From Clavibacter michiganensis subsp. insidiosus (GTDB taxonomy: Bacteria; Actinomycetota; Actinomycetes; Actinomycetales; Microbacteriaceae): a stretch of 64,000 bases of DNA. Of this stretch, positions 7,811-16,958 are shown piece after piece. The stretch covers positions 1-64,000 of the forward strand of contig NZ_MZMO01000001.1 of assembly GCF_002240565.1 (NCBI RefSeq). The letters run 5' to 3'. The notes beneath the pieces are model-generated. The model saw nothing but the letters and a program-made list of their open reading frames with translations, searched no databases and was not told where the DNA came from. Each line of letters starts with the position of its first letter. The first letter of the stretch is position 1. A program made the position numbers and the translations under genes.

Positions 7811-9589
7811 CATCGGATCGCCCTCGCGCGACGACGCGCACCTCCCCGCCGCCTTCACGACCGCGACCGCGGCGCCGACCTGGGAGGAGGGCGTCGTGGT
7901 CGGCAGCGGGCGCGTCGGCGCCGTCGCGCACGGGCCGGCCGACGCGATCACCGTCTCCCTCGCGCACGAGCTCTGGTTCCCGCCGGTGAACCCGCGACCG
8001 CACGCGCCCGACCTGCGGCCCCGCCTCGGCGCCATCCGCCGCGCCCTCCTCGCGGGCGACCCGGACACGGCGAGCGCCGAGCTGATGGCGGGCGCGCGCG
8101 ACAGCGGCTACGGCGACGACCTCGTCTGGACGGATCCGCTGGGCATCTGCGCGACCCTCGTGATCCGCACCGCGGGTGGCGTCGCCGACATGCGGCGCAC
8201 CATGGACCCGGTCGGCGGCGAGTCCGCCATCGCGTGGACCGACCTCGCGAGCGGCCGGCACGCGCTGCGCCTCATCGCGCCGCGCGACGGGACGGCGTGC
8301 TGGATGGCGCTCGAGTCCGACCGGGATTCCGAGGCGGTCGTCGAGCTCGGCCTCGGCGCGGGTGACGCGACGGCCGCGTACACGGGCGGGCCCGACGCGT
8401 CCGCCGCGGTGCGCGCGTCGGTCGCGGGCGGCGCGCGGGGGATCCTCGCGGCCGAGGCCGGCGCGGGCGACGACGCGCTGCGGACGGTCACGGCGGTCGA
8501 CGCTCCGGGCGCGGTCGACGCGGGCGTCGCCTGGGAGGTCGACGGCGGATCCGCGCGCACGGGCATCCGCACCGGCCCGGGCGCGACGCGGCTGCTGCGG
8601 CTGGCCGTCGCCACGGGTCCCGCCGCCGCGGATCCCACCCCGGACGGTCCGCCCGCCGCGATGCCCGCGTGGGAGGACCTGCGCGCCGCACAGCGCGCGA
8701 CGCACGCCCGGCTCGTCGCCGCATCCGCCCTCGACCTCCACGGCGAGGCGCCCGCGAGCGACGCCGACGCCGACCCCACCACCACCGAGGACCTCTGGGC
8801 GGCGGCCCGCGCCGGCGACCCCGCCGCCCGTCGCCGCGTCGTCGAGGTCGCGTACACCAGCGGCCGCGCGGCGATCATCTCCTCCACGGGCGAGCTGCCG
8901 GCCACCCTGCAGGGCGTGTGGCAGGGCACGGCGGCGAGCGCGTCCCCGCGGCGACCGACGCGACCATGGACGTCACGATCCTCCGGGACGCCGCCCGCCT
9001 CCTCGCCGCGGCCGCCGCCACCGTCGCCGCCGAGATCGCGTGGCGCGCCGAGGACCCGACCCCACCGCCCGGCCGCATGGAGATGGCGTTCGGCCTCGTG
9101 CAGGTGGGGCTCGCGGCCGCGGCCCTCGGTGACGCGGAGTCCGCGCTCACGTGCGTCGAGTGGCTCGCCGTCGACCACTGGAGCCCCGCCCTCACGAGCC
9201 GGCATGACGCCGGCCGCCTCTTCAACCTCGACGCGAGCGGCGGCCTCCCCGCGCTCGTCGCGGCGATGCTGCTCGGATCCGACGCGGGGTCGCTCGCGGT
9301 CCTCCCGGCGCTGCCGGCGGCGTGGGCGCGCGGATCCGTCACCGGGCTCCGCGCGCGCGGCGGGCTGGTCGTCGACCGGCTCGACTGGGATCCCGACGGC
9401 GCCGCGCTCGCCGTGCGGCGCGTGCCGGGCGCGGGGTGGCTGGCGCCCGCCGGCGGGACGGCGCTGCGGCTGCCCCGGGCGGCGTCCGTGCGCGTGGACG
9501 GGCGCGAGCACCCCGCCGGCGAGCGCATCGCGTTCGGCGAGGACGCCGTGCGCGTCGAGCTCGCCTGGCTGCCCGTGCCCGTACGGTGA
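7811..9589 (+). pseudogene. GH95-like glycoside hydrolase with internal deletion and frameshift
   Basis: The first part (about 7811-8935) has the N-terminal beta-sandwich of GH95-type enzymes (WEEGVVVGSGRVGAVAHG, VSLAHELWF) and enters the (alpha/alpha)6 barrel at LPATLQGVWQGT. There the frame jumps, and the next readable segment (about 8940-9589) resumes far downstream in the family alignment at TDATMDVTILRDAARLL and runs through LFNLDASGGLPALVAAMLLG and SVTGLRARGGLVVD to a normal C terminus. The two parts make about 590 residues against roughly 750-800 usual, so perhaps 150-250 residues are missing, including the usual Asn pair and Glu of the GH95 active site. No ATG/GTG start fits: an SD-like GGAAGGA at 7799 is followed by ATC at 7811. 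It probably was an alpha-fucosidase or galactosidase and is now dead. Confidence 0.7.
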
Positions 9590-10395
9590 ACCGCGTGACC
9601 CCCACCGCCGGATCCGCCGCCGCCCTGCTCGCCGCCTACGACGCCCAGCTCCGCACCGACTCCGAGACGCCGAACGCGCTCGACGTGCGGGTGCTCGGCC
9701 CGATGCGCCTCGCCGTCTTCCCCGGCGGGCGCGGCTTCGTCACGTACGCCGACCTCGGCGGCCTCGACGAGGCCGGCCTGCGCGAGCTCGTCCCCACCGC
9801 GCTCGCGCGCTTCCGCGACGACCCCGCGATCACGACCGTGGAGTGGAAGACCCGCGGGCACGACCGCGCCCCCGGGCTCGATCGTGTCCTCCGTGCGAAC
9901 GGCTTCGTCCCCGAGGAGCGCGAGTCGATCATGCTCGGGGAGGCCCGGGCGCTCGCGGTCGACGTGCCGCTGCCCGCGGGCGTCACGCTCCGGCGCATCA
10001 CCGCGGAGGCCGACGTGCGGGCGATGAGCGCCATGCAGGCCGAGGTCTTCGGCGACGTGGACTCCACCGACCAGGCCGACGCGATGATCCGCCGCCTCGG
10101 TCTCGACGACGGCATGGAGATGTGGGCTGCCTGGGCCGAGGGGCGGATCGTCTCGGCGGGCCGGCTCGAACCCGTCGCGGGATCCGACTTCGCCGGCCTC
10201 TGGGGCGGCGCGACCCTGCCGGAGTGGCGAGGGCGAGGCATCTACCGCGCCCTCACCGCGGCCCGCGCGCGCTCGGCCCTCGCCGCCGGCCGCACCCTGA
10301 TGCACAGCGACTCGACCGACTTCTCCCGCCCCATCCTCGAGCGCTCCGGCCTCGTCGCCTGCTCGACGACCACGCCGTACGCCTGGTCGCGCTGA
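9586..10395 (+). CDS. GNAT family N-acetyltransferase
   Basis: A 269-residue protein whose C-terminal half carries a GNAT fold: VTLRRITAEADVRAM opens the domain, then SAGRLEPVAGSDFAG, the acetyl-CoA loop PEWRGRGIYRALT, and MHSDSTDFSRPILERSGL. The N-terminal half is probably a degenerate second domain. The GTG at 9586 overlaps the stop of the GH95 remnant (GTGA), and a GTG at 9595 is also possible. The acceptor substrate is unknown. Confidence 0.8.
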   Translation: MNRVTPTAGSAAALLAAYDAQLRTDSETPNALDVRVLGPMRLAVFPGGRGFVTYADLGGLDEAGLRELVPTALARFRDDPAITTVEWKTRGHDRAPGLDRVLRANGFVPEERESIMLGEARALAVDVPLPAGVTLRRITAEADVRAMSAMQAEVFGDVDSTDQADAMIRRLGLDDGMEMWAAWAEGRIVSAGRLEPVAGSDFAGLWGGATLPEWRGRGIYRALTAARARSALAAGRTLMHSDSTDFSRPILERSGLVACSTTTPYAWSR

Positions 10396-10429
10396 CCCGG
10401 CTCGCCCGCCCCCGGAGTTGAGTGGGGGC

Positions 10430-10879
10430 GTGCAGACGTTCCTCCCCTATCCCGACCTCGCGGAGAGCATGGCCGTGCTCGACGACAAGCGGCTCGGGAA
10501 GCAGCGCGTCGAGACGCTCCAGGTGATGAAGGCCGTGACGGTCGCCGGCTACGGCTGGCAGAGCCACCCCGTCACGCGCATGTGGCGCGGCTACCGGCCC
10601 GCGCTCATGGAGTACCAGGAGGCGACGTGCGCCGAGTGGACCCGCCGCGGCTTCGCGGACACGTGCTTCGAGAAGACGCTCGCGGTCATCGCCGAGGTGC
10701 CCGAGGACCTCGTCGCCTACACGGAGGGTCGCATCGAGCTGCCGCCGTGGTGGGGCCGCGCGGAGCTGCACCTCTCCCACCGCTCGAAGCTGCTGGCCAA
10801 GGCGCCGGAGCTGTACCGGCCGGCGTTCCCGGGGGATCCGGACGACCTCGACTACGTGTGGCCGGGCGCGAGCGCCTGA
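10430..10879 (+). CDS. MSMEG_6728 family protein (pyrimidine-dimer DNA glycosylase-like)
   Basis: This 149-residue protein opens VQTFLPYPDL and continues VLDDKRLGKQRVETLQ, MWRGYRPALMEYQE and AEWTRRGFADT, the signature of the MSMEG_6728 family, which is related to T4 endonuclease V-like pyrimidine-dimer glycosylases. A DNA-repair role is inferred from the family and not shown. The start is taken as GTG 10430 because the conserved block begins there; a TTG at 10418 would add four residues. Confidence 0.75.
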   Translation: MQTFLPYPDLAESMAVLDDKRLGKQRVETLQVMKAVTVAGYGWQSHPVTRMWRGYRPALMEYQEATCAEWTRRGFADTCFEKTLAVIAEVPEDLVAYTEGRIELPPWWGRAELHLSHRSKLLAKAPELYRPAFPGDPDDLDYVWPGASA

Positions 10880-10900
10880 TGCGCATTCCCCCACGCGGGG

Positions 10901-10906
10901 TACCGT
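10901..10906 (+). promoter_or_regulatory. -10 box (TACCGT) before a 24-codon ORF
   Basis: TACCGT is six bases before the GTG at 10913, the same geometry as the other leaderless starts in the window. Confidence 0.4.
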
Positions 10907-10912
10907 TGTCGC

Positions 10913-10987
10913 GTGAGCATCACGAGCAGCACGACGCCCTCGGGGCGTGGGGAGGTCGTCGGCGGCACGTCCGCCGGCACCAGGTAG
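10913..10987 (+). CDS. Possible leaderless 24-residue ORF
   Basis: GTG 10913 to TAG 10987 encodes 24 residues, starting VSITSSTTPSGRGEVV. It is supported only by the correctly placed TACCGT box. It could be a leader peptide for the FBP gene 129 bp downstream, the stump of a lost gene, or chance. The rest of the gap up to 11115 holds nothing recognisable. Confidence 0.3.
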   Translation: MSITSSTTPSGRGEVVGGTSAGTR

Positions 10988-11115
10988 TCACCGGATCCGT
11001 CGCCGCGCCCGCGAGGGCCGGCCGCACCCGGCGCGCCGTCGATCCACGTGGATCCGGCCGCCGTCCCGACACCCGTTCCCGCGGCACCGCCGCGACCCCG
11101 CACGAAGGGCACCGC

Positions 11116-11607
11116 ATGCTCCCCCTGACCGAATCCGCCATCCGCTCCTCGCTCGTCAACGCCTCGCAGCGCGAGGCCCGCGACCTCCGCCTCCCCGAGG
11201 GCTTCGCCGACCTCGCCTGGGACCGCCTCGACTTCCTCGGCTGGCGCGACCCCAAGGCCCCGCAGCGCGGCATCGTCGTCGCGCCCGTGGGCGACGAGCT
11301 GATCGGCGTGCTGCTGCAGCAGTCGTCGACCGCCCCGCGATCCCGCGCCCAGTGCACGTGGTGCCAGGACGTGCGCCTGCCGAACCCCGTCGTGTTCTAC
11401 GGCGCGCGCCGCGCGGGCGCGGCCGGCCGCAACGGCAACACCGTCGGCACGCTCGTCTGCACCGACTTCGAGTGCAGCGCGAACGTGCGGAAGCCCCGGC
11501 CGATCCCGTACCTCGGCTTCGACCCCGCGGCGGCGACCGCGCAGCTCATCGACGACCTGCGGAATCGGGTGGCGGCGTTCGCGGCCGACATCGCGTCGAC
11601 CGCGTGA
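11116..11607 (+). CDS. FBP-domain (treble-clef zinc finger) translation-associated protein
   Basis: This 163-residue protein is of the FBP family related to the C-terminal treble-clef zinc finger of elongation-factor-G-binding proteins. Four cysteines are present as CTWCQD and CTDFECSANV, spaced to bind one zinc. The N-terminal part (SLVNASQREARDLRLPEG) is helical. Family knowledge suggests binding to EF-G or the ribosome. ATG 11116 follows an AAGGGC Shine-Dalgarno. Confidence 0.8.
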   Translation: MLPLTESAIRSSLVNASQREARDLRLPEGFADLAWDRLDFLGWRDPKAPQRGIVVAPVGDELIGVLLQQSSTAPRSRAQCTWCQDVRLPNPVVFYGARRAGAAGRNGNTVGTLVCTDFECSANVRKPRPIPYLGFDPAAATAQLIDDLRNRVAAFAADIASTA

Positions 11608-11667
11608 CACGGGCTGACGGTGGCCTGACCCGCTGACCCGCCCGTCCGGCTCCGCCCTGCTCGGAGC

Positions 11668-11851
11668 ATGCTGCTGCGCACCGTGATCCTGTTCGCCCTC
11701 GCCGCGGTCGCCGAGATCGGCGGCGCCTGGCTCGTCTGGCAGGCGGTGCGCGAGGGGAAGCCGTGGTGGTATACCGGCCCGATCGGTGGGACGTGATCGG
11801 CGCCGTCGTCTGCCTGCTCGGCGTCGCCGTGATCATGTTCGGGCCGCGCGG
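11668..11851 (+). pseudogene. ynfA: ynfA (UPF0060) remnant with internal deletion
   Basis: ATG 11668 opens a clean YnfA N terminus with the first membrane helix ([20 protein letters not shown], then [12 protein letters not shown]). At about 11768 the frame jumps directly to [11 protein letters not shown] and [16 protein letters not shown], the last helix of the family. Intact YnfA is about 108 residues with four helices; the two middle helices, roughly 45 residues, are missing and the frame is shifted. In the original frame a TGA follows within ten codons. The stop at the 3' end is not clear. Confidence 0.75.
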
Positions 11852-11977
11852 CCAGGCCGCCGGACGCGGGCCGCGCACGAGAGCGCGCGCCCGCCCCGGA
11901 GGACGGACGCGCGCAGGGGTGGGTCGGCCGGGCCAGCGCGTCGGGGCAGCTGACCCGACCGGGTCGGGAGGGCCGGC

Positions 11978-12568
11978 TCAGGACTCCGGCGTGCAGACGG
12001 TGGCGAGGGCCGTGCGGAAGGCCTTGCGGTGCGCGTCGTCGAGGCCCTGGCCGAGCTGGCCGCGGGCGTCCTTCACGAGGTGGCCGCACTGCTGGTCGTC
12101 GAGCGCGGCGGACGCGGCGCCGATGGCCGGGACGAGCCGGGCGTCGACCGCGTTGATGCGCGGGCGCACGCTCGTGGTGAGGTCGGGCGCGGTGGTGGGC
12201 GCCTCGTCGGGGTGCGCGTGCCAGCGGACGATGAGCGCGTACTGCACCTGCTTGCTCGCGAGGATCTGCGCGCGGATGATGCGCTCGGCCGCGACCGGGT
12301 CGACCCCGTCGGCCTTCGCGGCGGCGATCGTCGCGTCGACGACGGCCTGCTCGCGCGCGGGATCCGCGACGGCCTTGCCCGACAGCCACTTCGACGCGGC
12401 CACGTCGTCGGCGATCTCGAGGCGGTCGAGCGCGGCGGACGCGACGGCGGTGACCGCCTGCTGCTCCGCCGGGTCGCGCGGGCACGCCTGCGCGGGTGCG
12501 GCGGCGCCGAGGAGAGCGGCGAGGGTGACGGCGAACGCGGACGTGGCGATGAGGGCGCGGCGGGGCAT
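11978..12568 (-). CDS. Secreted chorismate mutase (AroQ gamma type)
   Basis: A 196-residue protein with a Sec signal peptide (core [13 protein letters not shown], cleavage after AQA) and an all-helical AroQ-gamma mutase domain. Recognisable pieces are [20 protein letters not shown], an [20 protein letters not shown] helix, and two Cys in CPRDPAEQQ and CGHLVKDA that could pair. It converts chorismate to prephenate. Export of this activity is known in plant-interacting and animal pathogens, where it can act on host metabolism; that role here is inference. The start is chosen at the signal peptide; a longer upstream reading has no support. Confidence 0.85.
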   Translation of the reverse strand: MPRRALIATSAFAVTLAALLGAAAPAQACPRDPAEQQAVTAVASAALDRLEIADDVAASKWLSGKAVADPAREQAVVDATIAAAKADGVDPVAAERIIRAQILASKQVQYALIVRWHAHPDEAPTTAPDLTTSVRPRINAVDARLVPAIGAASAALDDQQCGHLVKDARGQLGQGLDDAHRKAFRTALATVCTPES

Positions 12569-12726
12569 GGCGGATCCGTTCTTCAGGAGCGTGCGGATGG
12601 GGTCGGGTCGGGCGATCGGGTCGGTCGGTCGGGTGCCGCGAGCATAGGCAGACGACGCGCCCGGGTGGCCGCGGGAGTGCACAGGCCGTCCCGATCGGGG
12701 GCGCGCGGCGTGGGCGACCGCGTCGC

Positions 12727-12732
12727 TAGCGT
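12727..12732 (+). promoter_or_regulatory. -10 box (TAGCGT), leaderless start
   Basis: TAGCGT is six bases before ATG 12739 of the membrane protein gene. Confidence 0.5.
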
Positions 12733-12738
12733 GGGCGG

Positions 12739-13740
12739 ATGACGACGCCCGACGCCGCGCCCGCGCCCGACACGACCCTCGACCGGCCCGCGGATCGTGC
12801 GATCCCCGGCGTCCGCGGCGCGCTCCTCGCCCTGGCCGTCGGCGTCGCCGCCGCGGTACTCGGGCTGCTGCCCTGGATCCTCGCGGGCCTGCGCCTCCCG
12901 CTGCAGAACCTGTGGCGGGAGGAGATCACGTCCGCGGCCGACATGCCCATCGCGCTGCTGCCGTTCAACCAGTACACCGCGGGCCTGCTGGCCGCGGTGA
13001 TCCTCGTGGGCGGCGGCATCGCGGGCGCCGCGGCGCGCGCCCTCCGCACGCGGCTCCCCCGGCACGGCTCCTGGCTCGTCGTGGCCGGCCTCCTGCTCGT
13101 CCATGTCGTCGCCCTCGTGCAGACGTCCGTGGTCACGGCCGACGGGCTGGGCATGGACGACGTCTCTGCCGGGGGGAACCGCACGGGCGCCGGCATCAGC
13201 GAGGCGCAGGTGCACCTCGTCGCGTTCGTCGTCGGCACGGCGGCGATGGTGCTGCTCGCCGGCGTCGTCGCGGCCCTCGTCGCCCGCGCGCCCGCCGGTC
13301 TCGCCGTCGTCGCGGCGGCCGTCCCGGTCGTGCTGCTCCGCGAGTGGCTGGGCGGGCTCGTGTCCCCCGGCGATGGCGGGCTGCTGAGCGACACCGCGTA
13401 CGCGATCCTGCCCGTGATCTCGTGGGTGCCGCCCGTCGTGCTCGGCGTCGCCATCGCGCTCACGGGGCTGCGCACGGTCGGCCGCGTGATCGGGTCGGTC
13501 GTCGCGGTGCTGCTGCTCTGGCTCGGGACGGCGGTGGTGGTCGGCGTCACCTACGCCCTCGGCAACCGCAGCCTGCTGCGCTACCCGCTCGAGCTGGTGC
13601 AGGCGGGCGGCATGGTGGGCGGCGAGGTGCTCCGAGGCCAGGGCGGCGCGCTCGGGCAGCTCGCGGTGGCGGTGGTCGTCGGGATCCTCGGCGCGCTCGT
13701 CGTCCGCCTGGTGCGGCGGCGGGCCGTCAGCGCGGGGTGA
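12739..13740 (+). CDS. Polytopic membrane protein of unknown function
   Basis: This 333-residue protein has about eight hydrophobic helices from residue 25 on (GALLALAVGVAAAVLGLLPW, LVVAGLLLVHVVALVQTSVV, MVLLAGVVAALVARAPAGLA and others) and a short polar N terminus. No transport or enzyme motif is visible. It is divergent from the chorismate mutase gene and convergent with the HAD gene. The leaderless promoter geometry supports the start. Confidence 0.7.
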   Translation: MTTPDAAPAPDTTLDRPADRAIPGVRGALLALAVGVAAAVLGLLPWILAGLRLPLQNLWREEITSAADMPIALLPFNQYTAGLLAAVILVGGGIAGAAARALRTRLPRHGSWLVVAGLLLVHVVALVQTSVVTADGLGMDDVSAGGNRTGAGISEAQVHLVAFVVGTAAMVLLAGVVAALVARAPAGLAVVAAAVPVVLLREWLGGLVSPGDGGLLSDTAYAILPVISWVPPVVLGVAIALTGLRTVGRVIGSVVAVLLLWLGTAVVVGVTYALGNRSLLRYPLELVQAGGMVGGEVLRGQGGALGQLAVAVVVGILGALVVRLVRRRAVSAG

Positions 13741-13774
13741 CCCTGCCGCCGTCGACCGGGCGGGGCCCTCCGGC

Positions 13775-14431
13775 TCAGCCCGCGAGCTCCCGCAGCAGCG
13801 GCGGCAGGTCGCGCATGTCGTCGAAGACGGTGGCGCCGGCATCGCGCAGGCGGTCGGCCGGGGTGAGCCCGCCCGCGTAGCCGAGCGCGCGCATGCCCGC
13901 GGCGAGCGCACCCTGCACGCCGTACGGGCTGTCCTCCACGACGACGCAGCGCGCGGGATCCACGCCCATCCGCGACGCCGCGAGGAGGAAGAGGACGGGC
14001 GCGGGCTTGCCGTGCGCCACCTCGGTGGCGCTCGAGATGCGGCCGTCGAAGCGCCCGAGCAGACCCGTGCGCGCGAGGTCGGCGCGGATCTTCGGGTGGC
14101 CGCCGCTGGATGCCACGCACGTCGGCAGGGCGATGGCGTCGAGGGCCTCCGCGATGCCGTCGACCGGCCGCAGGTGCTCCTCGAAGGCCTCCCCGTACCA
14201 GTGCGCGTAGGGCGCGTCCCAGTCGTCGGCGAGGTCGCGGCCGAGGTGCGCGGCGACCTCCGCGGTGAAGGCCGCGTGCGACTTCCCGACCAAGCGCTCG
14301 ACGATCTCCTCGGTCGTGACGTCCCAGCCGAGCTCCCCGAGCACCCGCCGGTCGACCTCGACGGCGAGCACCTCGCTGTCGACGAGCACGCCGTCGCCGT
14401 CGAGGATCACGAGATCCACCGGCGCGCTCAC
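13775..14431 (-). CDS. HAD superfamily phosphatase (beta-phosphoglucomutase-like)
   Basis: A 218-residue HAD protein with motif I DLVILDGDGVLVDSE, motif II Ser in CVASSGGHP, Lys in AHGKPAP and motif IV VVVEDSPYGVQGA. The cap is inserted after motif I, as in sugar-phosphate phosphatases and beta-phosphoglucomutases. It starts at GTG 14429-14431, overlapping the ROK stop by 4 bp (GTGA), so it is the last gene of the sugar operon and may act on a sugar phosphate made by it. Note GDG in place of the usual DxD spacing: both aspartates (LDGDG) are present. Confidence 0.85.
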   Translation of the reverse strand: MSAPVDLVILDGDGVLVDSEVLAVEVDRRVLGELGWDVTTEEIVERLVGKSHAAFTAEVAAHLGRDLADDWDAPYAHWYGEAFEEHLRPVDGIAEALDAIALPTCVASSGGHPKIRADLARTGLLGRFDGRISSATEVAHGKPAPVLFLLAASRMGVDPARCVVVEDSPYGVQGALAAGMRALGYAGGLTPADRLRDAGATVFDDMRDLPPLLRELAG

Positions 14432-15726
14432 GCCGTGGTGCGCTCCGCGTCGGCGGCGGCGCGCATCACGCCCGACGGATCCACGAGCACGCGCGCGAAG
14501 GCCAGCTCGGCCGCGCCGATCATCAGCCGGTCGGGGCCGAGGGCGGCGCGGCGGATCCGCAGCGCCTCGCGCGCGCCGGGGAGCGCCTGGGCGGTGGCGC
14601 GGGCGAGGATCCGGTCGGGGTCCGCCGCGTGCAGCGACCCGAGGAACCCGCCGAGCACCACGAGCGACGGGTTGAAGATGTTGACGACGTTGCGCAGCGC
14701 GACGGCCAGGTTGTCGATCTGCCGCTCGACTTCGCGGGTGATCGGCGGATCCCCCGCCTCGAGCGCCGCCGCCAGCACGTCGCCCAGCTCGTCGGCGCGG
14801 GCGCGCGGGAGGCCCGTGACCTCGAGCAGCGCGTCCTGCCCGACGGTCGTCTCGAGGCAGCCGACGGCGCCGCAGTGGCAGAGCTCGCCGCCGGAGTCGA
14901 CGAGCGTGTGGCCGAGCTCGCCGCCGTAGCCCTCGGCGCCGCCGAACGGGCGCCGGCCGATGAGCACGCCGCCGCCGACGCCCGACGCGCCGCCGTTGAG
15001 GTAGACGAGGTCGTCGACGTCGCGGCCGGATCCGAACCGCCCCTCCGCGACGGCCGCGAGGCTCGCGTCGTTCGCGGCGAGCGCGGGGAGCCCGGTGGCC
15101 TCGGCCAGGAGGGCGGCGAACGGCTCGTCCACCCAACCGAGGTGCGGCGCGAGGCGGACGATGCCGCCGTCGAAGCGGACGAGGCCGGGGACCGCGACGC
15201 CGATGCCGAGCACGCGCGCGTCGGGCCGGGTGGCACGGAGGTCGGCGCGGATCCCGTCGATGATCGCGGCGGCGACCCGGGCGGCCTGCGCGGCGGTCGG
15301 CACCCCGTCCGTGTCGCGGCGGATCCGCTGCTGCACCACGCCGTCGAGGCCGACGAGCCCGACCGTCACGGCGTCGATCTCGGGGTTGACCGCGAGGACG
15401 ACCACGCGCGGGTCGGCCGAGACGATGGGGCTTGGCCGGCCGACGCGGTTGGTGCCGGGCGGCTCCGACTCCACGACGAGCCCCAGCTCCTGCAGCTCGC
15501 CCACGAGCGCGGCGATGGTGGAACGGTTGAGGCCCGTCTCGCGCGTCAGCTCGGAGCGGGACGCGGGGCCGGTCTCGTGCACGATCTGGAGGACGGTCGC
15601 GAGGTTGGAGCGGCGGACGTGGTCGGGCGTGGTGCCGCGGGAGCGGGCGTCGCCGGCGGGCGGGATCTCGCGGGAGCGGGGATCCGGCGCGAGCGGCACG
15701 GCGCGGCCCGTCTCGTCGCCGGTCAC
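14428..15726 (-). CDS. ROK family transcriptional regulator
   Basis: A 432-residue ROK protein with an N-terminal winged helix (residues about 35-95: ILQIVHETGPASRSELTRE-type helices, STIAALVGELQELGLV) and a ROK sugar-kinase-like domain with the DxG-type phosphate loop, GGELGHTLVD and the zinc-binding CHCGAVGCLE. It should repress sugar genes and respond to the transported sugar. The chosen start is GTG 15726, 20 bp behind the oxidoreductase stop. It lies inside the operon it probably controls. Confidence 0.85.
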   Translation of the reverse strand: MTGDETGRAVPLAPDPRSREIPPAGDARSRGTTPDHVRRSNLATVLQIVHETGPASRSELTRETGLNRSTIAALVGELQELGLVVESEPPGTNRVGRPSPIVSADPRVVVLAVNPEIDAVTVGLVGLDGVVQQRIRRDTDGVPTAAQAARVAAAIIDGIRADLRATRPDARVLGIGVAVPGLVRFDGGIVRLAPHLGWVDEPFAALLAEATGLPALAANDASLAAVAEGRFGSGRDVDDLVYLNGGASGVGGGVLIGRRPFGGAEGYGGELGHTLVDSGGELCHCGAVGCLETTVGQDALLEVTGLPRARADELGDVLAAALEAGDPPITREVERQIDNLAVALRNVVNIFNPSLVVLGGFLGSLHAADPDRILARATAQALPGAREALRIRRAALGPDRLMIGAAELAFARVLVDPSGVMRAAADAERTTA

Positions 15727-15746
15727 TGGATCCCCACCCGACGAGG

Positions 15747-16958
15747 CTACCCGGCGGCGGCCGGGCGGGCGACGGCCGCGGCGCCCGCGGAGGCCGGCGG
15801 CCCCTGGAGCGCCTCCCGCACGCCCCGCTCGCGCCACGCCTCGAGCCGCGCGCGCACGTCGTCGCGCCGTTCGTCGGCGAGCGCGGTCGCGTAGGCGCGC
15901 TCGAGCACGTCGTCGATCGCGAGCCGCCGGCCCGTGCCCTTCGACTCGATCGCGGCCTCCACCATCGCGAGGCTCATCACGTTGCCGTGCACCTCGCCGT
16001 GCGGCCGCTCGCCCGTGCGGAGCGCCCGGACGAACGCGCGCAGCGACCCGGCGATCTCGACCCCCACCGACTCGGCGGGCGCAGGCTCCGCGGGCGGGCC
16101 GTCGGGCGCGTCCGGGATCTCGCTCGTCGGCGCGTGATCGCCGTCCCAGAGCGCGGTGCCGTGCGCGCCGCTGGCCCGCCAGGATCCGTTCCAGGACGTC
16201 TCCGCGCCCGGGCTGCACCAGCTGCCCGTGTAGACGTAGCGCACGCCGCCCTCGAACGCGAAGACCGCGGTGGCGCCCGCGTCGCCGCGGTACCAGCTCC
16301 ACGCGGGGTTGTACGACTCGCAGTAGACGCTCACGGGATCCGCGTCGAGCAGGTACCGCACGGCGTCGAACTGGTGCACGGCCATGTCGAGCAGCAGCAC
16401 GTCGTCCATCTCCTCGCGGAACCCGCCGAAGTGCGGGGCCTTGAAGAACTCCGTCGTGACGATGCCGACGCCGCCGAGGTCGGCCGCCCGGCGCTTCAGC
16501 GCGACGAGGTGGTCGTTGTAGCGGCGCGACTGGCTGACCATGAACAGCTCGCCCGTGATCTCCGCGGCCGCCGCGAGCGACAGCCCCTCGGCGACCGTGA
16601 GCGCGACGGGCTTCTCGCCGAGCACCGGGATCCCCGCGAACAGCGCCTGCGTGGTGACGGGGTGGTGCGCGCGCGGGATGGTGACGTCGATCACCGCGTC
16701 GGGCCGCACCCGCGCGATGAGCTCGCCGAGGTCGGTGGACGCCTCGGCCGACGCCCCGTGCGCGGACGCGCCCGCCCGAGCCGCCTCCTCGTCGAGGTCG
16801 ACGACGCCCACGAGCTCGACGTCGGGATCCTCCGCGATGGTCTGCAACCACTGCTGCCCCATGCCGCCCGCGCCGACCTGCACGACCCGCAGGGGCGCGC
16901 CGTCGGCGGGCGCGACGATCCGGTGGGCGGCGCCCGCGCGCTCCTCCACGTCCGTCAT
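15747..16958 (-). CDS. Gfo/Idh/MocA family oxidoreductase
   Basis: A 403-residue protein with an N-terminal Rossmann fold (VVQVGAGGMGQQWLQ; acidic VVDLDEE after beta 2), the EKPVAL motif typical of the family, and a C-terminal alpha/beta domain with HQFDAVRYLL. It oxidises or epimerises sugar derivatives with NAD(P). Its ATG overlaps the ThuA stop by 4 bp. With ThuA next to it, it is the probable counterpart of ThuB in ThuAB-type disaccharide oxidation. Confidence 0.88.
   Translation of the reverse strand: MTDVEERAGAAHRIVAPADGAPLRVVQVGAGGMGQQWLQTIAEDPDVELVGVVDLDEEAARAGASAHGASAEASTDLGELIARVRPDAVIDVTIPRAHHPVTTQALFAGIPVLGEKPVALTVAEGLSLAAAAEITGELFMVSQSRRYNDHLVALKRRAADLGGVGIVTTEFFKAPHFGGFREEMDDVLLLDMAVHQFDAVRYLLDADPVSVYCESYNPAWSWYRGDAGATAVFAFEGGVRYVYTGSWCSPGAETSWNGSWRASGAHGTALWDGDHAPTSEIPDAPDGPPAEPAPAESVGVEIAGSLRAFVRALRTGERPHGEVHGNVMSLAMVEAAIESKGTGRRLAIDDVLERAYATALADERRDDVRARLEAWRERGVREALQGPPASAGAAAVARPAAAG

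Noticed and set aside
6573-10421. A single open frame of about 1280 codons across 6.5-10.4 kb
   Set aside because: Its middle part is the GH95-like N-terminal segment, but the rest runs antisense or out of frame to the lipoprotein, P-loop and GNAT genes. High GC leaves few stops in shadow frames.
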